DNA from: Microbulbifer sp. THAF38
GTDB lineage: Bacteria; Pseudomonadota; Gammaproteobacteria; Pseudomonadales; Cellvibrionaceae
DNA: 64,000 nucleotides
Direction of reading: 5' to 3'
Assembly (NCBI RefSeq): GCF_009363535.1
Contig: NZ_CP045369.1
Span: 2,181,001-2,245,000 of the forward strand
The position numbers and the translations under genes are program-made. The notes beneath the pieces were generated by a model. The model was not told the DNA's origin. It saw only the letters and a program-made list of their open reading frames with translations, and made no database searches. The first letter of the stretch is position 1; the number at the start of each line of letters is the position of its first letter. Below are positions 1-8,942 of this stretch, in pieces.

Positions 1-6
1 GGCGTT

Positions 7-336
7 GTGGAAATGGGAATTGATGAGGTAGCCAAAGCTTTAAAAGAGCTGGGTCACCCGACCCGGTTATTAATCTATAAAAAGATTGTTAAAGCAGGTA
101 ACCCTGGGATTCCCGTGGGTAGCATCCAGGAGCAGCTCGACATCCCTGGGTCCACTTTATCTCACCATATCGCGAGCTTGGTCTCTGCCGGTTTGATCAC
201 TCAGCGGCGCGAGAGTCGCACTCTGTATTGTGTGGCTGAATATCAGCGCTTAGTGGGAGTTATCAATTTTTTACAAGATGAATGTTGTAATGATGACCTT
301 GCAGGCCAGGCCGATAACTGTAGTAAGCCGGAGTGA
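7..336 (+). CDS. arsR: ArsR-family metalloid-responsive repressor
   Basis: Small winged-helix DNA-binding repressor of the ArsR/SmtB family, 109 residues from a GTG start; ATG at 13 is an alternative, and the frame is open to the window edge, so the true start may lie outside. The recognition helix lies around residues 46-63 (IPGSTLSHHIASLVSAGL). The CxC metal motif of classical E. coli ArsR is absent. Instead there are cysteines 93, 94 and 105 near the C-terminus, an arrangement like the C-terminal As(III) site known for the Acidithiobacillus-type ArsR. The permease gene 320 bases downstream on the same strand, with palindromes in its promoter, is the likely target. The arsenic role is inferred from Cys placement and neighbour. 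Confidence 0.85.
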   Translation: MEMGIDEVAKALKELGHPTRLLIYKKIVKAGNPGIPVGSIQEQLDIPGSTLSHHIASLVSAGLITQRRESRTLYCVAEYQRLVGVINFLQDECCNDDLAGQADNCSKPE

Positions 337-580
337 GGCGAATCCCTCTTGTCGAGCCTTCTTTCAGTCCCCCCAATTTATCTACGCTCCTTTTTATCTC
401 CCCTCCTTTGCTAGCTAAACATCGGCTGCTTGTTCCATTTTTCTTCGTCTGAAAATAGCCAAACCTAAGAGCATTGTTCGCTAAGTCTAATGGCTCAACC
501 ATGTTGACCGCTTGGTCAAAACCTGAGGCTGGAAGGTTGCCAAATTGATTAAGACGATTTGGCCCTAATCAATATTTCCA
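337..580. other. gene-free spacer
   Basis: About 240 bases between the ArsR gene and the palindromic promoter region of the permease. No reading frame with a ribosome binding site or recognisable protein was seen on either strand, and there is no clear hairpin terminator. Confidence 0.5.
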
Positions 581-632
581 TATTTCTAGAAATAACTTGA
601 CGTCGCCTAATGATTCGATGATTCTAGAAATA
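581..632 (+). promoter_or_regulatory. twin TTCTAGAA palindromes, candidate ArsR operator
   Basis: TATTTCTAGAAATA at 581-594 is a perfect 14-bp palindrome. Its 11-base half TTCTAGAAATA recurs exactly at 622-632, 38 bases away. A TTGACG hexamer at 597-602 lies between them and could be a -35 box, so the second palindrome would sit on the -10 region. The start codon of the permease follows at 660 with GAGGA at 646-650. Repression by the adjacent ArsR protein is inferred. Confidence 0.6.
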
Positions 633-659
633 TAGTTATTTTTTTGAGGAGTAATTACG

Positions 660-1754
660 ATGTCTGTCGAGTTAGTCACCATGCTGGAGGAGGCACTCAA
701 CATGTTTGCCTTCCTCGCAGTCGAGCTGACAGTGTTGTTTCTAGCAATCAGCTACCTTGTGGGGGTGTTGCAGGAGTACATTTCTCCTGACAGGGTTCAA
801 GCGGCACTGAGTTCACGAAGAGGTAAGGGGTACCTTATTGCGGCACTCCTCGGCGTGATCACTCCATTTTGCTCCTGCTCTACGATCCCATTCATTAAAG
901 GCTTGTTAAGGGCTCAAGCCGGATTTGGTCCAGTAGTGGTATTTCTATTCTCCAGCCCACTGCTAAACCCTATAGTTATTGGCCTGCTGGTCGTCACTTT
1001 CGGGCTAAATGTAGCCATCCTCTATTTCACGCTTGCAATGGCAGTCTCAGTCTTGGCTGGGTTTCTTTTGGAGAAGCTTGGCTTTGAACGGTTTGTTCGT
1101 GATGAAGCTTACCTGGAGTCCAGAGGTTGTAACTCGGGCTCCAAGAACAGTGAGGCCCAGCCTGCGATGGGTAGTGGCTTGCCTGAACGGGAAACTACTT
1201 CAAGTTTTGCTGCCCAAGGGGCTCCTCTACTTGCATCAGTAACAGGGCCTGGAATTGAAAAAACGGCGGTAGCTGGCAGTTGCTCGGTAAATCAGTCAGG
1301 AAAAAACACTTGCGCAAACAAAACTCAGCCAGAGGCTGCGAAGCCTAGCCGTTGGTTCACTATCTGGCTGTCTACCTGGAAGGACTTTAAGAAAACGCTA
1401 CCTTACCTGCTGATTGGTATCACGCTCGGGTCCTTTATTTATGGGTTTGTGCCTACCGATCTGATCGTGGCCTACGCCGGTGAAAACAAATGGTATGCGA
1501 TTCCTATCGCCGCTGTGATTGGTATTCCTCTCTATATTCGCGCCTCGGCCGTCATTCCACTGAGTGCTGGACTGGTACAAAAAGGTATGGCACTGGGCTC
1601 AGTGATGGCGCTGATTATTGGTAGTGCCGGTGCCAGCCTGACCGAAGTGATACTGCTGAAGTCGATCTTCAAAACCCAAATGATAGCTGCGTTTTTGACT
1701 GTTGTTTTAGGTATGGCGGTAACAGCCGGCTATTTATACAGCTTCCTCTTTTGA
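660..1754 (+). CDS. ArsP-type permease (DUF318 / ArsP_1 family)
   Basis: Inner-membrane permease of 364 residues, probably exporting trivalent organoarsenicals or a related thiophilic toxicant. Membrane segments fall in two blocks, roughly residues 15-140 and 240-364, each with the family signature: CSC at 71-73 in a TPFCSCS segment followed by a Pro-rich SSPLLNP helix, and the second-half repeat around 275-335. The blocks are joined by a hydrophilic, Cys-containing linker at about 150-235. GAGGA lies 9 bases before the ATG. The gene is downstream of an ArsR repressor and probably under the twin palindromes. The substrate is inferred from family and context; other metals are possible. Confidence 0.8.
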   Translation: MSVELVTMLEEALNMFAFLAVELTVLFLAISYLVGVLQEYISPDRVQAALSSRRGKGYLIAALLGVITPFCSCSTIPFIKGLLRAQAGFGPVVVFLFSSPLLNPIVIGLLVVTFGLNVAILYFTLAMAVSVLAGFLLEKLGFERFVRDEAYLESRGCNSGSKNSEAQPAMGSGLPERETTSSFAAQGAPLLASVTGPGIEKTAVAGSCSVNQSGKNTCANKTQPEAAKPSRWFTIWLSTWKDFKKTLPYLLIGITLGSFIYGFVPTDLIVAYAGENKWYAIPIAAVIGIPLYIRASAVIPLSAGLVQKGMALGSVMALIIGSAGASLTEVILLKSIFKTQMIAAFLTVVLGMAVTAGYLYSFLF

Positions 1755-1792
1755 GCAATGGTAACTAGAGATTCTTTTAGGAGTAATGACCA

Positions 1793-2227
1793 ATGAAAAA
1801 CGTCCATGATGTGATTGTCATCGGTGCCGGTCCTATCCGTATTGCCGCCGCGGCTCAATTTTTATCCCGAGGACTACAACCACTAGTACTTGAAAAAGGT
1901 ACATCTGCAGGTAGTGCTATGTTGGAGTGGGGACATGTACGGGTATTTACCCCCTGGTCTTATATGATCGATGAAGTACTTAAAAAGGTCAATGACAGCA
2001 CATTTGGATTACAGGCCGGGATCTTCACCCGTGATTTGTATCGAGCCCCAAAAGCTTGGGACACCCTGGAGGTGGGCGGCGTAGTGATTGGCGATGTGCC
2101 TAGTTGGCGAGTAGATAATATGCCCTACGGAGGCGTGAAAGATTCAGGTCTGGGCCGAGAGGGGGTGCGTTGGGCGATTCAGGATATGACGGAGGAGCGG
2201 TTGATGGTGGTGAGAACTCTAAGATAA
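1793..2227 (+). pseudogene. flavoprotein N-terminus fused to aldehyde dehydrogenase C-terminus
   Basis: An intact 144-codon frame made of two unrelated pieces. Residues 1-58 start like an FAD/NAD(P)-binding oxidoreductase: a Rossmann GAGP at 11-14, although the following Gly of GxGxxG is Arg, and a WGHVRVFTPW segment at 46-55. From about residue 62 the sequence is the C-terminal end of an aldehyde dehydrogenase: VNDSTFGLQAG, then MPYGGVKDSGLGREG. Neither half keeps a complete active site; the ALDH catalytic Cys and Glu regions are missing. The likely cause is an in-frame deletion between a flavoprotein gene next to the permease and a downstream ALDH gene, with the join near 1964-1988. AGGAG at 1779-1783 precedes the ATG, so it may still be translated. 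Confidence 0.75.
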
Positions 2228-2449
2228 GAAGTTAACCTTCAATGAGTATCTGATAAGCACTGATCGTGATAATATTCATCGATAAAAATCGGTTGTCGTG
2301 CATTATTTAATAGGTACACTTTATATGTTTTATATCCTTCCTAATCTTATTTTAAATCATCCAGCTGGCTGATGTATTAATTACCATATAACAAACGCAG
2401 TTAAAGCCTTGGGCTTAATTGCTCGTTGAAGTTGTTTTAGGTATTTTTC

Positions 2450-4330
2450 ATGGATGACCAGAAAAACAAAAAAGCCAAGATCACACCAGTATCACTGCTA
2501 TTTTTCATCGCCTATCAAGCTATATTTTGCACCCTTCTATATCAATGGGCTCTCACACCGGTAGTTGATAAGCTTAGGATGTTCAATTGGCTTCCAATGG
2601 ATGCCCATCTAATTGAAGTGGATCTAGAAATCTATTGGGATGATGAAAGTACTTTCTATCAAGTTGTTGCCAGCTTTGAATTTAATATAGACGGTAAAAC
2701 CTATTGGGGTAATAGGGTTGATATACACTCAGAACCAGATGATTCTGGAGGAAAGCGTTATCATGAAAATATGCATAGCACTCTTCAGAAATTTAAGAGG
2801 CAGGGGCGCACGTTTAATGGATGGTTTAACCCAGATAATCCCTATGATTCAATCCTAGATAAGAAGCTACGTTGGTCAAAAATTATTATTCCCGGCTTGT
2901 TATGCTGTCTATTTATTTTAAGTGGTTTAATCGTTTATCGAGCATATATTTTTCGGGAACAAGAAAAGGACCCGGAGCTGGTTAAAAAAACACCATGGAT
3001 CGCAAAAAGCAAATGGAAACCGGAGGGAGTATCATCTGAAACCAAAGGGGTACTGAAAGGGCAGTTGTGGAGTGGGTTCGTGGCGGCTTTGCTCGGTGCA
3101 GTTTTTGCTTATGCAGGATTAACGATCTTGTTAAATGGAGAGTATGCGGGGCTATTTTTCTTAAGCCTAGGTATTATCGCTTGTTTATTGGCCATTGAAC
3201 CAATTAAGAGCTGGTGGAAATTTAAGGCGCTTGGAAGTGTGTCTGTCGTCATTAATCCATTTCCAGGTAGAGTCGGTGGAAAAGTATCTGGCTATATTCA
3301 GTTTCCCCAGTCTCTGTTAGTTAGAGAGCATACTATTCGCATAATACTAAAGCAGTTCACAAGATTGACTGAGCGTGGCGGGGATATTAGGAGTCGAAGG
3401 GAGTTTGTAAATTGGGAGGCCGTAACTAATGGAATGCATCAGGCTACTAATTCTGGGATAAGGGTCTACTTCTCTTTCGAAGTTCCAAACAAATTGCCTG
3501 AATCAAATACGGATATTTATTGTGGGGATGGGGAGTATTGGTATTTAAATGTTCGTGGTGGTTTTCAAGGTGACCACTTTGAGAGAGAGTATGAGCTGCC
3601 AGTATTTAATGTGGATTCTTCTGACCATAATGATGCGGGTCAAGAGTGTGAGGATAAAAGTACAGAAAGCCAAGTTGACAAAACTCCTGGGAATATAAAT
3701 TTTAAGGCAGATTTTGTTCAAGGAAGTAAAGAATCTCCTACTGATGTTCCTGTGGGTAAGCCGTTGAGGAATTTTTCCGAAGAGCTATCCAGCATAGTAC
3801 ATATGGAAATGCAAGGGGGCACGGTAGTAATTAGGCAAAAGTCATTTTTTTATAAGTTGAGTATGTGGATGATAGGGTTCGCATTTTTCATGCTTTTTCT
3901 TGGATGTGTGCTAGTTATATCGGAAATAAAATTTTCTTTTTTAGTGTTTGGGATAAGTATTTTTTTATTTATTTTGTCGGTCCCGTCGGTGTTATCAGTT
4001 AAAGAGGTTCAAATTACCCAGAACCATTTAATACGCAAGAACCTTTGGTTTGGCATGGCGAGAGAATATGATCAAATTAATCGTGAATCTATTAGAGAGG
4101 TAGTGTTGAAAAAAGTTGGATACCTCACTAGCTCTAAAAAACAAACCCGTGAATGCTTCAATATATTTGCTAGAGGTAAGTGCGGAACAGATGTTTTAGT
4201 TGCAAGCTTTATCCCGGGTCGTGGAGCTGCTGAGCAATTGCGGAAGAGGATAAGTCTTTTGATTGGACGCAGAGTGCGCCAGGCACAGAAGAGATCACCT
4301 GGCCGTGTGTTGCGGGGGGGCGGGCAGTAG
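2450..4330 (+). CDS. multi-pass membrane protein with DUF3592-like domain, paralogue 1
   Basis: 626-residue membrane protein of unknown function. It has a transmembrane helix at about 11-36, then a 100-residue exposed domain resembling DUF3592 (FEFNIDGKTYWGNRV, ending in the typical WFNPDNPYDSIL). A second helix follows at 142-168 and a helical pair at 206-250. The soluble middle domain at about 262-390 contains FPGRVGGKVSGYIQFPQ. A variable linker follows, then two helices at about 468-515 and a short C-terminal domain. The stop codon overlaps the start of the next gene, which encodes a full-length paralogue with the same layout, so the two probably act together. It is unlike enzyme families I know. 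Confidence 0.85.
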   Translation: MDDQKNKKAKITPVSLLFFIAYQAIFCTLLYQWALTPVVDKLRMFNWLPMDAHLIEVDLEIYWDDESTFYQVVASFEFNIDGKTYWGNRVDIHSEPDDSGGKRYHENMHSTLQKFKRQGRTFNGWFNPDNPYDSILDKKLRWSKIIIPGLLCCLFILSGLIVYRAYIFREQEKDPELVKKTPWIAKSKWKPEGVSSETKGVLKGQLWSGFVAALLGAVFAYAGLTILLNGEYAGLFFLSLGIIACLLAIEPIKSWWKFKALGSVSVVINPFPGRVGGKVSGYIQFPQSLLVREHTIRIILKQFTRLTERGGDIRSRREFVNWEAVTNGMHQATNSGIRVYFSFEVPNKLPESNTDIYCGDGEYWYLNVRGGFQGDHFEREYELPVFNVDSSDHNDAGQECEDKSTESQVDKTPGNINFKADFVQGSKESPTDVPVGKPLRNFSEELSSIVHMEMQGGTVVIRQKSFFYKLSMWMIGFAFFMLFLGCVLVISEIKFSFLVFGISIFLFILSVPSVLSVKEVQITQNHLIRKNLWFGMAREYDQINRESIREVVLKKVGYLTSSKKQTRECFNIFARGKCGTDVLVASFIPGRGAAEQLRKRISLLIGRRVRQAQKRSPGRVLRGGGQ

Positions 4331-6141
4331 TGGCTCTTATAATGAGCAAGCTTGGAAAATTCAGTTTTTCATTCAATCCTTATTTGTTTGGTATAGCGGG
4401 TATATTCTTTGTTTTTTCATTTGCTGCATTCCTATATGAGGTAGTTGGTCCTGTCCGAGATGCGATAAAGATGCGAGATTGGTTGCCAATGACTGCAGAG
4501 GTTCTTGAGGTTGAACTGGCAGAAAGCTGGGGAGATGGGGGGTCGGTCAGTTATCAAACTTTTGCTGCATACGAATTTGTTGTGGATGGTAAGGCTTATT
4601 GGAATGACCGGGTAAGTGTCAATTCTGGTTTTGATAATCTTGGACAATATCAAATAAATATTTTCCATCGATTGAATAATGCCAGGGAAAGAGGGTTGCG
4701 GATAAGTGGGTGGTATAATCCTGATAATCCTGCTGAAGCAGTGATTGACCGGGGATTGAGGTGGATACAAGTAGTACCTTTAACCCTCTTTTGCTTGCCT
4801 GTGATGTTTTTCGCATTCATTGTTATGTGTGCATCTGTAGTAAGAAAAAGAGATGATGAACCTAGCTCAGAAACTGCCTCCTATCTGTTTAAAAAAGAGT
4901 GGAAGGTAAATGGAATTTTATCGGAAGAGCATCGCGGGCAGCTATCTGGATGGCTATTTATCATGCTTCTGTGTTCTGTTGTTATTCCTTGTCTATATAT
5001 TGCGGTTGATAAGTTAACTAGAGGGGTGCATGATCTTGATGTGGTAATATATTTACTTTTTGCTGTTTCTCTATTGTATGTACTTTACCGGCCTCTTAAG
5101 AGCAATATTCAACAAGTTCGATATGGAAAGGTTCCTTTGGTGGTGACTCCATTTCCAGGTATATTAGGTCGTATTTTTTCTGGATATTTGCAGTTCCCTA
5201 AAATAATTAATGTTAGTCAACAGGCTTTTCATTTTTCACTTCAGCAGGTGCGAACATACAGAAACAACCAGGGAGAAGGTTCTGGGTTGCAACATGTCGT
5301 AAATTGGGAGACTCAAGGGCAGGGTCATTTAGAGGTAGTCAATGGCTATTCAAGGGTCTATTTCGCCATTCAAGTCGAGGGTAATTTACCTGAATCGAAG
5401 ATTGAGGGAGATGAGGGGGATTGGTGGCGACTGAATGTCGAGGGCAGGATGCAGGGAATTACCTTTACTCGTACCTACGAAGTTCCAATCTTTTGCGAGG
5501 GCTATGAATTTCAAGAAGCTGATACTTTAAATGATGAAATTATAGCTAAAGTGCCGGTAGGGCGATTAAGAACAGACTATTCTGAAGAGCTAAAAAAACT
5601 TGTGTCGATAGAGGAACTAGGTACCGCTATTCAGTTTCGACAGAAGATACTTATTAGCATACCAACCGTAATGCAACTAGTTGGAGGCGTGATTGCTAGC
5701 GCTATTGGCATTGCATTATTCTTCACGAAAGCTCCATTTTTTTTCGCTGTTGTCTTTGCAATAGCGGGATTACTCCCCCTTGGCTCTGCGTTGAGTCGTG
5801 CTGTCAGATGTTACCAAACCTATATAGGGGCAGATAAGGTTACTTGTCGCTACTCTTGGATGTGGGTGAAGCATGGGCAGAAAGTTCTGGATAAGTCCAA
5901 TGTACATGGTGTTTACATGACAAAATATGCGGGCTATGAGGGTTTAGATGATCGAAAAAAAGAATACTTTGATTTTTATTTGGTAGGGAATGACGGTTAT
6001 AAAGTAAAAATCATTTCAGACTTATTGGGGAGGGAGGCGGCTAAGCTATTTCTCGAAAAGTTGGAGGTTTTATGTAAGCTAAAATCAATCAGCGCTCTTG
6101 AGTTAAAATCTCTTCAAGAAAGGCAAAAAAATGTTGCCTGA
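4330..6141 (+). CDS. multi-pass membrane protein with DUF3592-like domain, paralogue 2
   Basis: 603-residue paralogue of the preceding gene. It starts at a GTG sharing one base with the upstream stop codon; ATG at 4342 is the alternative start. Same order: N-terminal helix at about 20-40, DUF3592-like domain with DNWLPMTAEV-type start and WYNPDNPAEAVID end, helix near 155-180, helical pair near 210-255, FPGILGRIFSGYLQFPK middle domain, helical pair near 455-500 and a small C-terminal domain. The overlap implies translational coupling. Identity to the first copy is modest and spread over the length, so the duplication is old or each copy has its own role. Function unknown; envelope location inferred. 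Confidence 0.85.
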   Translation: MALIMSKLGKFSFSFNPYLFGIAGIFFVFSFAAFLYEVVGPVRDAIKMRDWLPMTAEVLEVELAESWGDGGSVSYQTFAAYEFVVDGKAYWNDRVSVNSGFDNLGQYQINIFHRLNNARERGLRISGWYNPDNPAEAVIDRGLRWIQVVPLTLFCLPVMFFAFIVMCASVVRKRDDEPSSETASYLFKKEWKVNGILSEEHRGQLSGWLFIMLLCSVVIPCLYIAVDKLTRGVHDLDVVIYLLFAVSLLYVLYRPLKSNIQQVRYGKVPLVVTPFPGILGRIFSGYLQFPKIINVSQQAFHFSLQQVRTYRNNQGEGSGLQHVVNWETQGQGHLEVVNGYSRVYFAIQVEGNLPESKIEGDEGDWWRLNVEGRMQGITFTRTYEVPIFCEGYEFQEADTLNDEIIAKVPVGRLRTDYSEELKKLVSIEELGTAIQFRQKILISIPTVMQLVGGVIASAIGIALFFTKAPFFFAVVFAIAGLLPLGSALSRAVRCYQTYIGADKVTCRYSWMWVKHGQKVLDKSNVHGVYMTKYAGYEGLDDRKKEYFDFYLVGNDGYKVKIISDLLGREAAKLFLEKLEVLCKLKSISALELKSLQERQKNVA

Positions 6142-6258
6142 ATTTTATTTGCGGAGAATGGTGGGGCTGCCATTTATTTTGTGTAATTATGTTGGTGTTA
6201 AATCATTTCTGATGTTAGCTTGGTAAATTTTATCCTGAGTGCCACTGCTACTAGTTGT

Positions 6259-7028
6259 TTATCTGAGTTGCTGAAACATCCAGTTGCTACAAAATTCTGT
6301 AACCCGATCCCATTCAGGTTCCGGCATTAAGTAGTGGCCGTAACCTTCGGCAGTATAAAAAGTGGTTTTTGTACTTTGTTGCTTTGCAATAAAACGTGCT
6401 GTGGAGGGGGGGGTGCAAAATCGTCGGTGCCGGAAATCATCAAAACAGGGCAGTCAATCTTTTTATAATCAATTTTTGTGGTCCTGTTGTCGTCAAAGAT
6501 CCAGAAGAAAAGTTCGAAAAGTACTCGTCCAGATTCAGGACCTAAACGATTGAATACTTGGTGTTGATCTTCCTTATTGAGCTTGTTGAGCCCAAATTTT
6601 GCCATTGCCTCAAAGTCTGGTAAAAGTACGTCTTCCCAGAAATTACCGGCTGCCATAAACATTTTGCCGAGTTCGCGTTCTTGCTTCGTTGTAGGCAGTA
6701 TCCCCCAGTTGACGCTTCCGTTCAGCAGCACTATTGCGTCCGTCAAGCCCATGGAGGCTATTTTTTGTGCGATGACACCTCCCAGAGAATGGCCAATTAA
6801 GATAGGTTTGCAGCTTAAGCCGTTAACGAATGATGCAATGTCCACAACATAGTCGGCGATGCTGATTCCCTTTAGGCGCTTTTGCGATTGTTGAGTTTCA
6901 AGATTTTCGTGGTAGCGATAGCTTGGGCTATAACAGCGGAAACCTTTTTCTTCAAAGTACTGATGGAAGTTCTCCATTGTCCAGGGGCCGGCGTTAGTGC
7001 CATGAATAAAGACGATAGTAGGCTCCAT
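6259..7028 (-). pseudogene. alpha/beta hydrolase, frameshifted at a poly-G tract
   Basis: Alpha/beta-fold hydrolase. The ATG at 7028 is chosen because the oxyanion-hole HGT segment follows it directly; sequence upstream is not hydrolase-like. The nucleophile elbow is GHSLGG and the acid is in SGTDDFAP. The frame then enters a run of eight G (6406-6413; C on the coding strand) and goes out of register, ending at 6327 after 233 residues. One additional C would restore a frame reading TAEGYGHYLMPEPEW, which holds the missing catalytic His, and ending at TAA 6259-6261 for about 256 residues. The gene is therefore frameshifted, phase-variable or affected by a sequencing error. Substrate unknown. 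Confidence 0.8.
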
Positions 7029-7283
7029 TATTGTCAACCTGCTTAGCCAAAGTCTCTTATCTGCTTGGGTTCTTCCGTATTTGCATTGATCATTTTTGCT
7101 ATTGGTAGACTTACCTGAACCATATGACGACTTCCATAAAAACTTGCCCCAACCACATAGCAATAAGTAAGCGGAGAGGTATATCAATCCAGTATAGCCT
7201 GAGACGGTTTATTGAGAGTTATTGTTGCGGATTAAATGTTTCTATCTTCACTGACAAATGGACTATGAAAATTGGCATAGCTA

Positions 7284-7586
7284 TTAAAATCCAAAGTTCA
7301 ATATGCCTCTGTAATCTGCCTGATAACCCTGACAAGGGTGCACAGCGTGTTGTAACTGTCCTTGATTGTCGATCTGATAAATGGTTGCCCCACATTGATT
7401 ACAGAAAGCATGCTTTTTTATAGGGCCGTATTTAAAGGTATAAGTGTTTAGCTGTCTTGATGGGTCTTCGATAAGGACCGGGTTTGAAGCCTCAACAAAG
7501 TTAACTGATCTATTTGACTGTGGTACGGCTGAACTGTTGAAAAGTTTGTAGTGAATAGCTCCGCAGTGGCAAGTTAAGTGATTCAT
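7284..7586 (-). CDS. shortened GFA/CENP-V-type zinc protein
   Basis: 100-residue protein with the outer zinc motifs of the GFA (glutathione-dependent formaldehyde-activating enzyme-like) family: CHCGA at residues 6-10 and FCNQCGATIY at about 61-70. The central CHCxxCR motif normally found in the second zinc site is missing, and the protein is shorter than the usual 120-150 residues, as if an internal segment had been lost. It is transcribed away from the LysR gene at 7693, a layout typical of regulator and target. Enzymatic activity is doubtful without the central cysteines. Confidence 0.6.
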   Translation of the reverse strand: MNHLTCHCGAIHYKLFNSSAVPQSNRSVNFVEASNPVLIEDPSRQLNTYTFKYGPIKKHAFCNQCGATIYQIDNQGQLQHAVHPCQGYQADYRGILNFGF

Positions 7587-7692
7587 TGGTTAATCTCCAG
7601 AGTGGATTAGTATGGGGTTAAAGTTTACTATTTGGCCGATCTCAATAAAGATCATCAGCGGAAAGTCATAATTAGCTTTAAGGAAATAGTCG

Positions 7693-8595
7693 GTGCGGCG
7701 GGAATATGATAAGTACCACTTGATCAGTGTCTTTTGTGCGGTAGTGGATCATGGCTCCTTGAGTAAAGCCGGTAGCCATTTGGGCTTATCGACGCCAACT
7801 GTGAGCAAGACACTGGCACAGCTGGAGCAGGTGCTGGGCCAGGTACTCTTGACCCGAACTACCAGGGCTGTGTCGATAACAGATGCCGGGAGGCTTGTTT
7901 ATCAGCAGGGGCAACAGATACTCAATGCCTTTACTGAACTGGAGGACCGGGTTGCTGAGCTTGGGACTCTCGATCGCGGTAAATTGCGAATTACCTTCCC
8001 TGAGACATTGGGGGAGAATGTATTTAGCCAGATTTGTAATGACTTTCAAAAGGCTTATCCTGATTACAGTCTTGAGTTGATATTTACCCCACATCTTCTG
8101 GATATGATTGAAGATGATATTGATATCGCCGTACGTGTATGGGCGACAATGCCGGATAGCCAGTTTTATGGCTTACCACTGTTCAATATTTCCCCAATTT
8201 TTGTGGCATCACCAGAGTATCTTGATAAGAATGGTTATCCGGCGTCTATTGAGGCACTGAGTCAGCAAAATATTTTACTGGCCAGGCTCAATGGATTGAA
8301 AGATGGATGGATTTTTGATGGTAAGTACTACCATTTTAAAGGAAATCTCATTTCTAACAAAACTTCTCATACTCGTGCCGCAGCAATAAACGGTAATGGC
8401 ATTGCTATATTGCCATCCTACTTCTGCAGGCAAGCCATACAAAGTGGAGAGCTGATTGAGCTTTTTCCAGAAATCAAAAGAGAGGACAATATGGTAGGTG
8501 CTCTTTATAAAGTAAAACGTAAAAACTCCAAGAAAATTGATGTGTTTTTAAGTTATTTGGAAGCAAGATTACGGGAATCGGATTTTATGTGTTGA
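7693..8595 (+). CDS. LysR-family transcriptional regulator
   Basis: 300-residue LysR regulator from a GTG start. The N-terminal winged HTH covers residues 6-65 (GSLSKAGSHLGLSTPTVSKTLAQLE) and is followed by the linker helix and a periplasmic-binding-like effector domain from about 95 to 295. It is close to the CrgA/AaeR-like branch, in which TRTTRAVSITDAG follows the recognition helix. Its start faces the GFA gene across about 106 bases, so it probably controls that gene and itself. The inducer cannot be read from sequence. Confidence 0.88.
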   Translation: MRREYDKYHLISVFCAVVDHGSLSKAGSHLGLSTPTVSKTLAQLEQVLGQVLLTRTTRAVSITDAGRLVYQQGQQILNAFTELEDRVAELGTLDRGKLRITFPETLGENVFSQICNDFQKAYPDYSLELIFTPHLLDMIEDDIDIAVRVWATMPDSQFYGLPLFNISPIFVASPEYLDKNGYPASIEALSQQNILLARLNGLKDGWIFDGKYYHFKGNLISNKTSHTRAAAINGNGIAILPSYFCRQAIQSGELIELFPEIKREDNMVGALYKVKRKNSKKIDVFLSYLEARLRESDFMC

Positions 8596-8639
8596 CATTT
8601 GGTGGAGTGGTTCTAAATATCCGCTAAGATGAATAGGGT

Positions 8640-8942
8640 TTATTGCTGTTTGGTGCGCAAAATCAAATATATATTTCGGCAATAAATAAAGATGCCAGTA
8701 AATTGCCCAATAATAATAACCGGATCGGCTCGGTGAATACCATAGATCACCATCATCGCTCCACCCACTAAGCTGATATACCAAAAGGCTTCTGGCACAA
8801 TGGATTTATGGGCGCGCTCACTAGCAATCCATTGCACTACAAATCGTAAGAAAAATATAATCTGTGCGCCTAGGCCAAATACTAGCCAGCCTTTTTCAAT
8901 GGTCTGAACCTGGCCCCACCATTCAGCCAGAGTTGCGCTCAA
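8640..8942 (-). CDS. LAB_N-type small membrane protein
   Basis: 100-residue integral membrane protein resembling the N-terminal domain of lipid-A-disaccharide synthase (LAB_N), which occurs as a stand-alone protein beside dolichyl-phosphate-mannose-type glycosyltransferases. Three hydrophobic helices lie at about 18-38, 50-67 and 72-92, with FLRFVVQWIASE and PEAFWYISLVGG signature-like stretches. Its ATG overlaps the stop of the glycosyltransferase gene by four bases, indicating coupled translation. A role in handling a lipid-linked sugar with that enzyme is likely but inferred. Confidence 0.8.
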   Translation of the reverse strand: MSATLAEWWGQVQTIEKGWLVFGLGAQIIFFLRFVVQWIASERAHKSIVPEAFWYISLVGGAMMVIYGIHRADPVIIIGQFTGIFIYCRNIYLILRTKQQ

